This document shows positions 19,992 to 28,832 of a stretch of DNA of 64,000 bases, in pieces (position 1 is the stretch's first letter; each line of letters opens with the position of its first letter). The notes below the pieces were generated by a model. That model worked only from the letters and a program-made list of their open reading frames with translations, did no database searches and was not told the origin of the DNA. The stretch lies in contig NZ_CP033831.1 in assembly GCF_003812745.1 (NCBI RefSeq), positions 3,968,001-4,032,000 of the forward strand, written 5' to 3'. This DNA comes from Serratia sp. FDAARGOS_506. Lineage in GTDB: Bacteria > Pseudomonadota > Gammaproteobacteria > Enterobacterales > Enterobacteriaceae. The translations under genes were made by a program, and so were the position numbers.

Positions 19992-21383
19992 TTGGAAAAA
20001 AAACTCGGTCTTACCGCGCTAACCGCTTTGGTGCTCAGCTCGATGCTGGGCGCCGGCGTGTTCAGTCTGCCGCAAAACATGGCGCAGGTCGCCAGCCCCG
20101 CCGCGCTGCTGCTGGGCTGGGGGATCACCGGCGTCGGCATTCTGTTTTTGGCCTTCGCCATGCTGCTGCTTACGCGTTTGCGTCCGGATCTGGACGGCGG
20201 CATCTTCACCTACGCCAAGGAAGGGTTCGGCGAGCTGGTGGGCTTCTGCTCCGCCTGGGGTTACTGGCTGTGCGCTGTGATCGCCAACGTCTCGTATCTG
20301 GTGATCGTGTTCGCGGCGCTGAGTATCTTCACCGATCGCGGCGGCAGCATCATTCTCGGTGACGGCAATACCTGGCAGGCGCTGATCGCCGAATCTGCCC
20401 TGCTGTGGATCGTGCACGCGCTGGTGCTGCGCGGCGTGCAAACCGCGGCCAGCATCAATCTGGCGGCCACCCTGGCCAAGCTGCTGCCGCTGGGGATGTT
20501 CGCCGTTCTGGCGGCGATCGCCTTTAAAATGGACGTGTTCACGCTGGATTTCAAAGGCATCGCCCTCGGCAAGCCGGTGTGGGAACAGGTCAAGGACACC
20601 ATGCTGATCACCCTGTGGGTGTTTATCGGCGTGGAAGGCGCCGTGGTGGTTTCCGCCCGCGCCCGCAACAAGAAAGACGTGGGCCGCGCCACCATGCTGG
20701 CGGTGCTGTCGGCGTTGGCGGTGTATCTGATGGTCACGCTGCTGTCGCTGGGCGTGGTGCCGCGCAGCGAACTGGCCGAAATGCGCAACCCGTCGATGGC
20801 GGTGCTGATGGTGGAACTGATCGGCCCGTGGGGAGACGTGCTCATCGCCGCCGGCTTGATCATTTCCGTGTGCGGCGCCTATCTGAGCTGGACCATCATG
20901 GCGGCCGAAGTGCCGCTGCTGGCCGCGCAGCACGGCGCGTTTCCGCGCGTGTTCGGCAAGCAGAACCGCCATCACGCCCCGTCCTCTTCGCTGTGGCTGA
21001 CCAACATCGCAGTGCAGCTGGCGCTGGTGCTGATCTGGCTGACCGGCAGCAACTACAACTCGCTGTTGACCATCGCCTCAGAAATGATCTTGGTGCCTTA
21101 CTTCCTGGTCGGCGCGTTTCTGTTCAAGGTGGCTTACCGCCGCCGCGACAAGCGCCTGATTTTCGCCGCGACCGGCGCCTGCGTCTATGGCCTGTGGCTG
21201 CTGTACGCGTCCGGGCTGATGCACCTGCTGATGTCGGTGCTGCTGTATGCACCAGGGCTGTTGGTGTTCATGTATGCCCGCCGCGGTCACCGGGATATCA
21301 ATCTGTTGAATCGCCTGGAAAAGAGCAGCATCTTCTTGCTGCTGGTGGCCACGCTGCCTGCCGGCTGGTTTATGCTGCACTAA
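19992..21383 (+). CDS. ydgI: Amino-acid antiporter YdgI (ArcD-like)
   Basis: This 463-residue protein of the APC superfamily has about 12 membrane helices and closely resembles E. coli YdgI, a putative arginine/ornithine antiporter. The APC start motif SSMLGAGVFSLP is at residues 16-27. The start is TTG at 19992, chosen because AGGA lies seven bases upstream and the translated EKKLGLTALTALVLSS matches YdgI from its first residue; no ATG or GTG is better placed. Substrate has not been proven in the E. coli relative. Confidence 0.92.
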   Translation: MEKKLGLTALTALVLSSMLGAGVFSLPQNMAQVASPAALLLGWGITGVGILFLAFAMLLLTRLRPDLDGGIFTYAKEGFGELVGFCSAWGYWLCAVIANVSYLVIVFAALSIFTDRGGSIILGDGNTWQALIAESALLWIVHALVLRGVQTAASINLAATLAKLLPLGMFAVLAAIAFKMDVFTLDFKGIALGKPVWEQVKDTMLITLWVFIGVEGAVVVSARARNKKDVGRATMLAVLSALAVYLMVTLLSLGVVPRSELAEMRNPSMAVLMVELIGPWGDVLIAAGLIISVCGAYLSWTIMAAEVPLLAAQHGAFPRVFGKQNRHHAPSSSLWLTNIAVQLALVLIWLTGSNYNSLLTIASEMILVPYFLVGAFLFKVAYRRRDKRLIFAATGACVYGLWLLYASGLMHLLMSVLLYAPGLLVFMYARRGHRDINLLNRLEKSSIFLLLVATLPAGWFMLH

Positions 21384-21395
21384 CATCGCCTGCCA

Positions 21396-21418
21396 ATGCG
21401 GCTGCCCTGCAGCCGCAT
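21396..21418 (+). terminator. Hairpin terminator after ydgI
   Basis: ATGCGGCTGC-cct-GCAGCCGCAT is a perfect 10-bp stem followed by a partly T-rich tail. Confidence 0.65.
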
Positions 21419-21480
21419 TTCGTTTCCCCGCTTTCCTCTTTTTTTACCTCTCTCCGTTGTTGATCGGCCTATTGCCCCTC

Positions 21481-21513
21481 TTGCGATCTTAAATGCAATT
21501 AATTATCATTATC
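21481..21513 (+). promoter_or_regulatory. Promoter overlapped by a Fur box
   Basis: TTGCGA (21481-21486), 17 bases, TATCAT (21504-21509) form a promoter. On the minus strand bases 21513-21495 read GATAATGATAATTAATTGC, matching 15 of 19 bases of the Fur box consensus, so bound Fur would cover the -10 element and repress in iron-rich cells. Confidence 0.72.
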
Positions 21514-21605
21514 ATTTATAGCATCACCGGCAGGACACAGGTGAGGCCACCGATGAGAAACATCAGGAGGTCTTGTTAAGACTGGCTGAAAATGGAAGGC
21601 ATTTC

Positions 21606-22091
21606 ATGGCTGAAAAACTGCTGCACGCACTCCCCCTGTTTGCCGCCTGGGAAGCGCTGATCGCCGAGGGCAACACGGCGTTCAATCAGCAACGCGATCG
21701 CCTGGCAATGACGCACTATCAACAGGCGCTGGAAGTCGCTCAGGCGATCCTCGCCGAGAAACCCTGGCTGAATGCGGACTATACCGCCAGATTTGAAGCG
21801 CTGAATCTTTTCGAGTCAGCCCTTGCCGCGCTGATCGTCACGTTCAACAACATGACCCATCTGCGCCTGCGGCAAAAGCCCCTGCGCGGCGTTGAGCCGC
21901 ACGTGCATCAGGCCCGGCTCGCCATCGAGCAGGTGATGGACGATACCTCGCTGTGCGAACAGATGCAGCAGGTCGCCGAACGGCACCTGCTGCGTTTCCG
22001 AATAGAGACGCTGCAGGTGCTGCGCGAACACCGGCTGCCGGAAACCAACGTCTGCGCACCCGCGGCAAACCATTCCGCCACCCTGCATTAA
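21606..22091 (+). CDS. Unrecognised TPR-like helical protein, probably Fur-regulated
   Basis: This 161-residue soluble protein is predicted mostly alpha-helical; residues 15-45 (EGNTAF..., THYQQALEVA) read like one tetratricopeptide repeat. It lacks a signal peptide and known catalytic motifs. The ATG at 21606 has GGAAGG six bases upstream; an in-frame TTG 33 bases earlier is less likely. It is the first gene after the Fur box and is followed after 33 bases by an FMN-binding-type gene, so both are probably induced by iron starvation. It may be a DUF2753-type protein, but I am not certain. Confidence 0.65.
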   Translation: MAEKLLHALPLFAAWEALIAEGNTAFNQQRDRLAMTHYQQALEVAQAILAEKPWLNADYTARFEALNLFESALAALIVTFNNMTHLRLRQKPLRGVEPHVHQARLAIEQVMDDTSLCEQMQQVAERHLLRFRIETLQVLREHRLPETNVCAPAANHSATLH

Positions 22092-22124
22092 CAACGACAC
22101 CACGACCTGAGGGGAAATCTGCCA

Positions 22125-22520
22125 ATGAATGAATTGAATGATGACATGAAGAAAATGCTGGCCAAACAGCTGCCTGTACAGGCCACCAGCAGCCCGAGCG
22201 GCGTGCCCGATATCGGCCCCAAGCGCTCTCTGCGGCTCTATGATGACCGTACGCTGATTTACAACGAAAATACCGGTGGCCAGACGCTGCAAAATATCAG
22301 GGAGGGATCGAAAATGGCCGTCGTGGTCATCGACCGCGAGGCGCTGGACGGTTACCGTTTCGTCGGCACCCCGGAACTGTTCCTGGCGGGCAAGCCGTTT
22401 GACGACGCGTTGGCATTTGCAGAAAAAAATGGAATGAAGCCGCCGAAATACGCGGTGCTCATTCATATAGACAGTATTTATACCCTGCGCTCCGGCCCCA
22501 ATGCCGGTACCCGACTTTAA
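22125..22520 (+). CDS. Pyridoxamine 5'-phosphate oxidase-like (FMN-binding split-barrel) protein
   Basis: This 131-residue protein has the compact split-barrel layout of small PNPOx-like proteins, with the string LRLYDDRTLIYNENTGG (residues about 37-53) at the flavin-phosphate region and a later strand KMAVVVIDR. Members bind FMN, F420 or heme; some degrade heme. As second gene of a probable Fur-controlled pair it may serve in iron or heme metabolism, an inference from position only. It has a GAGGGG ribosome site. Downstream is a large inverted repeat and a convergent gene. Confidence 0.75.
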   Translation: MNELNDDMKKMLAKQLPVQATSSPSGVPDIGPKRSLRLYDDRTLIYNENTGGQTLQNIREGSKMAVVVIDREALDGYRFVGTPELFLAGKPFDDALAFAEKNGMKPPKYAVLIHIDSIYTLRSGPNAGTRL

Positions 22521-22550
22521 AGGCAGGCCGCTATGCGGCGCGGAATTTCA

Positions 22551-22598
22551 CGTTCAGGGTTAGGCCATCGCGGTAGGTTAATTGCCTAACCATGAACG
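22551..22598. repeat. 15-bp inverted repeat between convergent genes
   Basis: The arms 22551-22565 and 22584-22598 pair at 14 of 15 positions (cores CGTTCA and GGTTAGGC) around an 18-base spacer. It lies between the stops of two convergent genes. No T-run follows on either side, so it is a stem-loop that may block read-through or a small repeat element. Confidence 0.6.
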
Positions 22599-22620
22599 GG
22601 CGGCCGGTCGATGCAACCAG

Positions 22621-23031
22621 TCAGCTTTTAGGGGGAATGGTGACGGTCATACGCTCACCCACCAGGGCGATCGCGATGCCTTCCGCGCACTCTTTCTGAA
22701 TGGCCGCCAGCTGTTGAGTTTCCAGCGCATAGGGCAGCTGAATATCAAACACCGTCAGGCCCTGCTGCTGCGCCAGGTCAATCAGGCGCACGATATTGGT
22801 TTCATCGCTGACCTGCGTCGACACCACCTGCAGCGCCAGCTCTTTCAACTGCTCTTTGCGCGTTTGTGACGAGGTCACGCGCGATTTCAACACCATGCCG
22901 AAGATCGGCATCACACCATAAATAGCATCAACAAAGCGCCAGTGCTTCCTGCACGATGCGGACAGAAAATCCATGTAGTCGAAACAGATTTTCTCACTGC
23001 GCGCGATGGATGCAAGGTGATTGCTGTTCAT
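22621..23031 (-). CDS. Hypothetical protein, 136 aa
   Basis: I do not recognise this protein. It has no signal peptide. The first half contains a cysteine/aromatic-rich helix (residues about 15-35) followed by a hydrophobic stretch GVMPIFGMVL (39-48) that may insert into or touch the membrane. The second half reads as an alpha/beta fold ending in VGERMTVTIPPKS. The start is supported by GAGAGG nine bases upstream. It is single, between a convergent FMN-type gene and the divergent folM. Confidence 0.6.
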   Translation of the reverse strand: MNSNHLASIARSEKICFDYMDFLSASCRKHWRFVDAIYGVMPIFGMVLKSRVTSSQTRKEQLKELALQVVSTQVSDETNIVRLIDLAQQQGLTVFDIQLPYALETQQLAAIQKECAEGIAIALVGERMTVTIPPKS

Positions 23032-23215
23032 CCCCTCATTCCTCTCATGGCCAGTGTTAACCCGTGGTCTTTCAAGCCACCGCCGGGCGGCAACCTGAAA
23101 TGCATTGGGGATCTTACATCCAGAAATGGATAATCATGCGAAGCTTTAACGACTTTCCGCCGTATAATGGCATAATTCCCCTATTGTTTGCCAGTCTGTC
23201 CAGGAGCTTTAATCA

Positions 23216-23938
23216 ATGGAACACCCCAACTCTGCCCCGGTGCTGATTACCGGCGGCGCGCGGCGCATCGGGCTGGCGCTCGCCAAGGCGTTTCTCCAGC
23301 GCGGCGTTCCCGTCATCATCGCCTATCGCAGCGAATATCCGGCGATGGCCGAGTTGAAAGCCTTGGGCGCCTGCTGTATTCAGGGCGACTTTTCCACGCA
23401 CGAAGGCATCTACCGTTTCGCCGACCAGGTTCGACAGGTGGCGCCCAAACTGCGTGCGGTGATCCACAACGCCAGCGCCTGGCAGGCCGAGTCGCCGGAA
23501 GTGCCGCCGGAGCAGGTGATGGCGGCGATGCTGCAAATTCACGTCTACACACCCTATTTGCTCAACCAACTGCTCGAATCCTGCTTGACCGGCCAGGGCC
23601 AGGCCGGCGCGGACATTATTCATCTGACCGACTACGTGGTGGAAAAAGGCAGCGACAAACACATCGCCTATGCCGCCAGCAAGGCCGCGCTGGACAATAT
23701 GACCCGATCGTTCGCCCGCAAGCTGGCGCCGGAGGTCAAGGTCAACGCCATCGCGCCGGCGCTGATCATCTTCAATGCGGGCGACGATGAGGCCTATCGC
23801 CAGCAGGCGTTGGCGAAATCGCTGATGAAGGTGGCGCCGGGTGAGAGCGAAGTGGTAAACCTGGTGAATTACCTGCTGGAGAGCCGCTACGTGACCGGGC
23901 GTACTCACGGCGTCGACGGCGGGCGGCCGCTGCGCTGA
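23216..23938 (+). CDS. folM: Dihydromonapterin reductase FolM
   Basis: This 240-residue short-chain dehydrogenase has the NADP-binding TGGARRIG motif (residues about 12-19), the NASAW region and the catalytic YAASK motif. It closely matches E. coli FolM, which reduces dihydromonapterin to tetrahydromonapterin and has weak dihydrofolate reductase activity. A TATAAT element lies about 50 bases upstream and CAGGAG supplies the ribosome site. It precedes rstAB as in E. coli. Confidence 0.95.
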   Translation: MEHPNSAPVLITGGARRIGLALAKAFLQRGVPVIIAYRSEYPAMAELKALGACCIQGDFSTHEGIYRFADQVRQVAPKLRAVIHNASAWQAESPEVPPEQVMAAMLQIHVYTPYLLNQLLESCLTGQGQAGADIIHLTDYVVEKGSDKHIAYAASKAALDNMTRSFARKLAPEVKVNAIAPALIIFNAGDDEAYRQQALAKSLMKVAPGESEVVNLVNYLLESRYVTGRTHGVDGGRPLR

Positions 23939-24013
23939 CGCAAAGATCCGCATGGCGCATCCTCGCGGGCCGCGCTATGCTGAAATCCGCTTTTCTTATT
24001 AAAACACGGGCAT

Positions 24014-24739
24014 ATGCATAAAATTGTTTTTGTGGAAGACGATCCTGAAGTCGGCAAACTGATCGCCGCCTATCTGGGCAAACACGACATCGAGGTGCTG
24101 ATCGAGCCGCGCGGCGACAGCGCGCAGGCGCGCATCGAGCGCGAGCAACCCGATTTGGTGCTGCTGGACATCATGCTGCCCGGCAAAGACGGCATGACGC
24201 TATGCCGCGATCTGCGCCCGACCTTCCCCGGCCCGATAGTACTGCTCACCTCGCTCGACAGCGACATGAACCATATTCTGTCGCTGGAGATGGGCGCCAA
24301 CGACTATATTCTGAAAACCACGCCGCCGGCGGTATTACTGGCGCGCCTGCGTTTACACCTGCGTCAGCACAGCCAGCAGCCGAAAGAAGAGTCGGTTCAG
24401 CCGCTCACCCAGCACAACGCGCTGCATTTCGGGCTATTATGCATCGATCCGGTCAACCGTCAGGTCACGTTGGGCGAAGAAACGATCACCCTGTCCACCT
24501 CGGACTTCGATTTGCTGTGGGAGCTGGCGACCCACGCCGGGCAGATCATGGATCGCGAGGCGCTGCTGCAAAACCTGCGCGGCGTCAGCTACGACGGCAT
24601 GGACCGCAGCATCGACGTGGCGATCTCCCGCCTGCGCCGCAAGCTGTACGACAACGCGCTGGAGCCGTTCCGCATCAAGACCGTGCGCAATAAAGGCTAC
24701 CTGTTCGCCCCTAACGCCTGGGCATCGGTGCAACAATGA
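24014..24739 (+). CDS. rstA: Response regulator RstA
   Basis: This 241-residue OmpR-family regulator has a receiver domain (1-118) with acidic pocket EDD (8-10), phospho-acceptor Asp52 in LLDIMLPG, and the Thr/Lys switch residues, followed by a winged-helix DNA-binding domain (about 135-235). RstA binds TACATNTNGTTACA-like sites; one lies upstream of asr in this window. Its stop overlaps the rstB start by four bases. In E. coli rstA is PhoP-controlled; I could not find a convincing PhoP box here. Confidence 0.96.
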   Translation: MHKIVFVEDDPEVGKLIAAYLGKHDIEVLIEPRGDSAQARIEREQPDLVLLDIMLPGKDGMTLCRDLRPTFPGPIVLLTSLDSDMNHILSLEMGANDYILKTTPPAVLLARLRLHLRQHSQQPKEESVQPLTQHNALHFGLLCIDPVNRQVTLGEETITLSTSDFDLLWELATHAGQIMDREALLQNLRGVSYDGMDRSIDVAISRLRRKLYDNALEPFRIKTVRNKGYLFAPNAWASVQQ

Positions 24740-26040
24740 GAAAACTTTTCGTCCAGTTCTTCCTGCTGTTGTTCGTCTGTTTTCTGGTGATGGCGATGCT
24801 GGTCGGCCTGGTGTACAAGGTGACCGCCGAGCGCGCCGGGCGCCAGTCGATGGACGACTTGATGAAAAGTTCGCTGTATCTGATGCGCAGCGAGCTGCGC
24901 GAAATCCCGCTGAAGGACTGGAACAAGACCATCGCCACACTGGATCTCAACCTGTCGTTCAAGCTGCATATCGAACCGCTCGGCAAACAGGAGCTGAGCG
25001 AGGATTTGAAAAAACGGCTGCGGCTGGGGGAAATCATCGCCCTCGACGATCAATACACCTTTATGCAGCGCATTCCGCGCAGCCACTATGTGTTGGTAGT
25101 TGGCCCCATTCCTTATCTGTTCTATCTGCACCAGATGCGCCTGTTGGATCTGGTGCTGCTGGTGTTTATCGGCATGTCGCTGGCGCTGCCGGTGTTCCTG
25201 TGGATGCGGCCGCACTGGCAAGACCTGCTCAAGCTGGAAAACGCCGCCCAACGGCTCGGCGCCGGGCATCTGGATGAGCGCACCCACTTCGATCCCACCT
25301 CCAGCCTGAGCAGGCTCGGCGTGGCGTTCAACCAGATGGCCGACAACGTCAACACGCTGATCGCGAGCAAGAAACAGCTGATCGACGGCATCGCCCACGA
25401 GCTGCGCACGCCCCTGGTGCGCCTGCGTTATCGGCTCGAAATGAGCGATAACCTGTCCGAAAGCGAGCAGCAGGCGCTGAACCGCGATATCGGCCAGTTG
25501 GAGTCGCTGATTGACGAGCTGCTGACCTATGCCCGTCTGGACCGTCCGCAGGTTGCGTTAAACATTGAACCCATCGATCTGCCAAAGTGGCTCGAGGATA
25601 AGGTCGATGATATCCGTCTTATTCATCAGGAACGCGACATCCAGCTCGATATCCCGCACGTCGGCGACTTCGGCGGCGTCGATCTGCGCCTGATGGAGCG
25701 CGTGCTCGACAACCTGGTCAACAACGCGCTGCGCTATTCCGAACAGCGTCTGCGCGTTGGCCTGTGGTTTGACGGCGACCTCGCCTGTTTGCAGGTCGAG
25801 GATGACGGACCGGGTATCCCGCCGGAAGAGCGCGAACGGGTATTTGAACCTTTCGTCCGTCTCGACCCCAGCCGCGATCGCGCTACCGGCGGCTGCGGGT
25901 TGGGGCTGGCCATCGTCCATTCCATCGCCGTCGCCTACCAGGGACAGGTGTTCGTCGAAGGCAGTTCGCTCGGCGGCGCCAGCTTCCGTTTCTGCTGGCC
26001 GGTGAAGCCGACATTCAGTTTAAAAGCCGATCTGGCGTAA
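24736..26040 (+). CDS. rstB: Sensor histidine kinase RstB
   Basis: This 434-residue inner-membrane kinase has two transmembrane helices (about 7-25 and 136-156) around a periplasmic sensor, a HAMP linker, a HisKA domain with the phospho-accepting His in IAHELRTPLVRL, and an ATPase domain with the N-box NLVNNALRYS, G1 box DDGPGIP and GLGLAI. It is the partner of RstA and overlaps it by ATGA. Length matches E. coli RstB (433). Confidence 0.96.
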   Translation: MRKLFVQFFLLLFVCFLVMAMLVGLVYKVTAERAGRQSMDDLMKSSLYLMRSELREIPLKDWNKTIATLDLNLSFKLHIEPLGKQELSEDLKKRLRLGEIIALDDQYTFMQRIPRSHYVLVVGPIPYLFYLHQMRLLDLVLLVFIGMSLALPVFLWMRPHWQDLLKLENAAQRLGAGHLDERTHFDPTSSLSRLGVAFNQMADNVNTLIASKKQLIDGIAHELRTPLVRLRYRLEMSDNLSESEQQALNRDIGQLESLIDELLTYARLDRPQVALNIEPIDLPKWLEDKVDDIRLIHQERDIQLDIPHVGDFGGVDLRLMERVLDNLVNNALRYSEQRLRVGLWFDGDLACLQVEDDGPGIPPEERERVFEPFVRLDPSRDRATGGCGLGLAIVHSIAVAYQGQVFVEGSSLGGASFRFCWPVKPTFSLKADLA

Positions 26041-26074
26041 TGCCGCCGGACCTTCTCATTGGAGCCGAATAATA

Positions 26075-27574
26075 ATGACACCTGCACATTCCAACACGTC
26101 TGCTTACGATCACCTGCGCGCCCTGTTCAGCCGGCTATCGCGTTTCGGCCACCTGTCCGCTATCGCCGGTTGGGACATGCAAACCATGATGCCGCCGGGC
26201 GGTAGCAAGGCGCGCTCCGAAGCGCTGGCCGAGCTGAGCGTGCTGCAGCACCAGATTTTAACGGCGGAGAGCACCGGCGCGCTGTTGGATCGCGCACAGC
26301 AAGAGACGCTGGACGAACTCGACCGTGCCAACCTGCGCGAAATGCGCCGCCAATACGAAGACGCCGTGCTGCTGCCGGCCTCGCTGGTCGAAGCCAAATC
26401 GCTCGCCGGCGCGCGCTGCGAACACGCCTGGCGCGCCCAGCGCCCGGCCAACGATTGGGACGGCTTCGCCGAGAACCTGCGCGAAGTGGTCAAACTCAGC
26501 CGGGAAGAGGCGCAGATCCGCGCACAGGCGGCCGGCACCAGCCGTTACGACGCCCTGCTCAACCTGTATGAACCGGGCATGCGCAGCAGCGATCTCGACC
26601 GCATCTTCGGCGATTTGAAGAGCTGGTTGCCAGATCTGTTGCAGCGCGTGGTGGCCAAACAGGCCAATGAGCCTTGCCAGACACCGCAGGGCCCGTTCAA
26701 TGTGGACACCCAGCGCCAGCTGAGCCTCAGCGTGATGAAACTGCTCGGTTTCAACTTCGACAACGGCCGCGTCGACGTCAGTGCCCACCCGTTCTGCGGC
26801 GGCGTGCCGGAAGATGTGCGCATCACCACCCGTTACAACGAGAAAGAGTTTCTGACCGCGCTGCTCGGCATCGTGCATGAGACCGGCCACGCCCGCTACG
26901 AGCAGAATCTGCCGCGCGATCTGCTCGGCCAGCCGGTCGCCCTGGCCCGTTCCACCGCTATCCATGAATCGCAGAGCCTGCTGTTCGAAATGCAGCTGGC
27001 GCGCGGCAATGAATTCCTGAAAATCTTGCGTCCGCTGGTTACCGCGCAGTTTGGCGAACAGCCGGCGCTGGAAGAAGCCAACTTCATTCGCCTCAACCAG
27101 CGCGTTAAACCGGGCCTGATCCGCGTCGACGCCGACGAGGTGAGCTATCCTGCCCACGTCATCTTGCGTTACGAAATTGAAAAAGCGCTGATCGAGGGCG
27201 ATATCGAAGTGGAAGACATTCCGGCGTTGTGGAATGAGAAGATGCATGCTTACCTCGGCCTTGACACCATCGGCAACTACCGCAACGGCTGCATGCAGGA
27301 TATTCACTGGACCGACGGCGCTTTCGGCTACTTCCCGACATACACGCTCGGCGCGATGTACGCCGCGCAGCTGTTCCACAGCGTGCGTCAGGCCCTGCCT
27401 TCGCTGAGCGAGGACATCGCCGCCGGCAATCTGCAGCCGCTGTTCCACTGGTTGCAGCATAACATCTGGCGCCACGGTAGCCGTTTCCCGACCGAGACGC
27501 TGATCGCCAACGCGACTGGTGAAGCGCTCAACCCACGCTACTTCCGCCAGCATTTGGAAAACCGCTACCTGTAA
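26075..27574 (+). CDS. M32-family carboxypeptidase (carboxypeptidase Taq-type)
   Basis: This 499-residue zinc carboxypeptidase shows all M32 motifs in order: HPF, DVRITT, HETGH (268-272) as metal site, HESQS, IRVDAD and GCMQDIHW. M32 enzymes remove C-terminal residues from peptides in the cytoplasm; no signal peptide is present. It follows rstB by 35 bases with its own GGAG site and may be co-transcribed with rstAB or independent. E. coli K-12 lacks it at this position. Confidence 0.95.
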   Translation: MTPAHSNTSAYDHLRALFSRLSRFGHLSAIAGWDMQTMMPPGGSKARSEALAELSVLQHQILTAESTGALLDRAQQETLDELDRANLREMRRQYEDAVLLPASLVEAKSLAGARCEHAWRAQRPANDWDGFAENLREVVKLSREEAQIRAQAAGTSRYDALLNLYEPGMRSSDLDRIFGDLKSWLPDLLQRVVAKQANEPCQTPQGPFNVDTQRQLSLSVMKLLGFNFDNGRVDVSAHPFCGGVPEDVRITTRYNEKEFLTALLGIVHETGHARYEQNLPRDLLGQPVALARSTAIHESQSLLFEMQLARGNEFLKILRPLVTAQFGEQPALEEANFIRLNQRVKPGLIRVDADEVSYPAHVILRYEIEKALIEGDIEVEDIPALWNEKMHAYLGLDTIGNYRNGCMQDIHWTDGAFGYFPTYTLGAMYAAQLFHSVRQALPSLSEDIAAGNLQPLFHWLQHNIWRHGSRFPTETLIANATGEALNPRYFRQHLENRYL

Positions 27575-27741
27575 TCACCCCTGGCGCGGCCCTGCCGCGC
27601 CCTTTTCCCGCCTGTATGACCTGACAATGCTTCATAACGCACGTTCTGTGCCGACATCGCCTTGGCTACAGAGTGGCGGGTAGCCTCCTACCATGGGTAT
27701 GTTGTAACTAAAATAGCAAAAAACGCCGGCGTTCCGGCCTC

Positions 27742-28647
27742 TCATCCCAGTGCATGACGGGCGATCATCGCCGCCAGTTGCGGCCTCAACGGGGCCGGCA
27801 GGTCATGCCCCATGCCCGGCATAATATGTAATCTGGCGTTGGCGACCGCACTGGCGATCGCCACCCCGCCCGCCTTGCGCACCAGCCGATCGCGATCGCC
27901 GTGAATGACCAGCGTCGGCGCGGCGATGCGCCGGCTGTAACGACGTAGATCTCCGCTGCCGAGCAACGCGGAAAGTTGCCGCTGCATACCTTCCGGATCC
28001 ACGCCCCGCTTCAACAGCCGATGCACCAACGTATCCAGCTCCGCCTCTTCCGGCGGATAACACCGGGTGCCGAGCGCGCGCAGGGAGGCTTTCATCCCCT
28101 CGCGGCGCTCCTGCAGCGTCAAATCGGCCGCAGGCCTGCGCACCAACAGCCACAACAGCGAAGGTGCCGGCGGCGGCAACAGCGGTTGATTGGTGCTGGA
28201 GAACAAGATGCACAACGAGGCGACGCGCTGCGGATAGTCGGCGGCCAATACCTGCGCGATCATGCCGCCCATCGAGGCGCCCAGTACGTGGGCCTGTGGG
28301 ATGCGCAGATGATCGAGCAGATGCGTCGCGTCCGCCGCCATGTCCGCCAGGGTATAAGGCACCGGCGTTTGCCAACCGAGCTGGGCGCGCAGCATCAGCA
28401 GCCACAACGGCTGCGTGCGTTGCGCCTGCGTTTTGCCGGAAAGGCCGACGTCGCGGTTGTCATAACGGATCACCCGAAATCCCTTCGCTACCAGGGCGCG
28501 GCAGAAATCGTCAGGCCACAACAGAAGCTGCGCGCCGATGCCCATAATGAGCAACAGCGGCGGATGCGCCTCATCGCCCCAGTCCTCATAGGCCAGCGGT
28601 ATTTCGCCCTGTTCAGTCACGCCACAACGAATCGTTATCTCGTTCAT
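27742..28647 (-). CDS. Alpha/beta-hydrolase fold protein
   Basis: This 301-residue cytoplasmic hydrolase has the oxyanion region IMGIGAQ, the nucleophile elbow GASMGGM (Ser near residue 123), an acid in HGDRDRLV and the catalytic His in GMGHDLP. It resembles the large group of esterase/haloperoxidase-like hydrolases annotated without substrate. It is a single gene convergent with the M32 peptidase and divergent from asr. Nothing nearby indicates its substrate. Confidence 0.88.
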   Translation of the reverse strand: MNEITIRCGVTEQGEIPLAYEDWGDEAHPPLLLIMGIGAQLLLWPDDFCRALVAKGFRVIRYDNRDVGLSGKTQAQRTQPLWLLMLRAQLGWQTPVPYTLADMAADATHLLDHLRIPQAHVLGASMGGMIAQVLAADYPQRVASLCILFSSTNQPLLPPPAPSLLWLLVRRPAADLTLQERREGMKASLRALGTRCYPPEEAELDTLVHRLLKRGVDPEGMQRQLSALLGSGDLRRYSRRIAAPTLVIHGDRDRLVRKAGGVAIASAVANARLHIMPGMGHDLPAPLRPQLAAMIARHALG

Positions 28648-28713
28648 TTTAAATCCCTTTTATCGCACCTGGCGGTCATTATAGCAGCCATCCCCCTTAC
28701 CGCCGCCGCCCTG

Positions 28714-28727
28714 TACATTAGGTTACA
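28714..28727 (+). promoter_or_regulatory. RstA box upstream of asr
   Basis: TACAT-tag-GTTACA matches the RstA consensus TACATNTNGTTACA except the central spacer base. It lies about 106 bases before the asr start codon, where RstA activates asr in E. coli. The regulator gene is 4 kb away in the same window. Confidence 0.78.
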
Positions 28728-28832
28728 AGCCGAAACCAATCACTCACGGAAAGCCGGGTGCCGTTTGCCTACTATCATCTCAACGGCCCCGCAGTGGGGT
28801 TGATACCCAAAAGTCATGTTGAGGATTCTACG

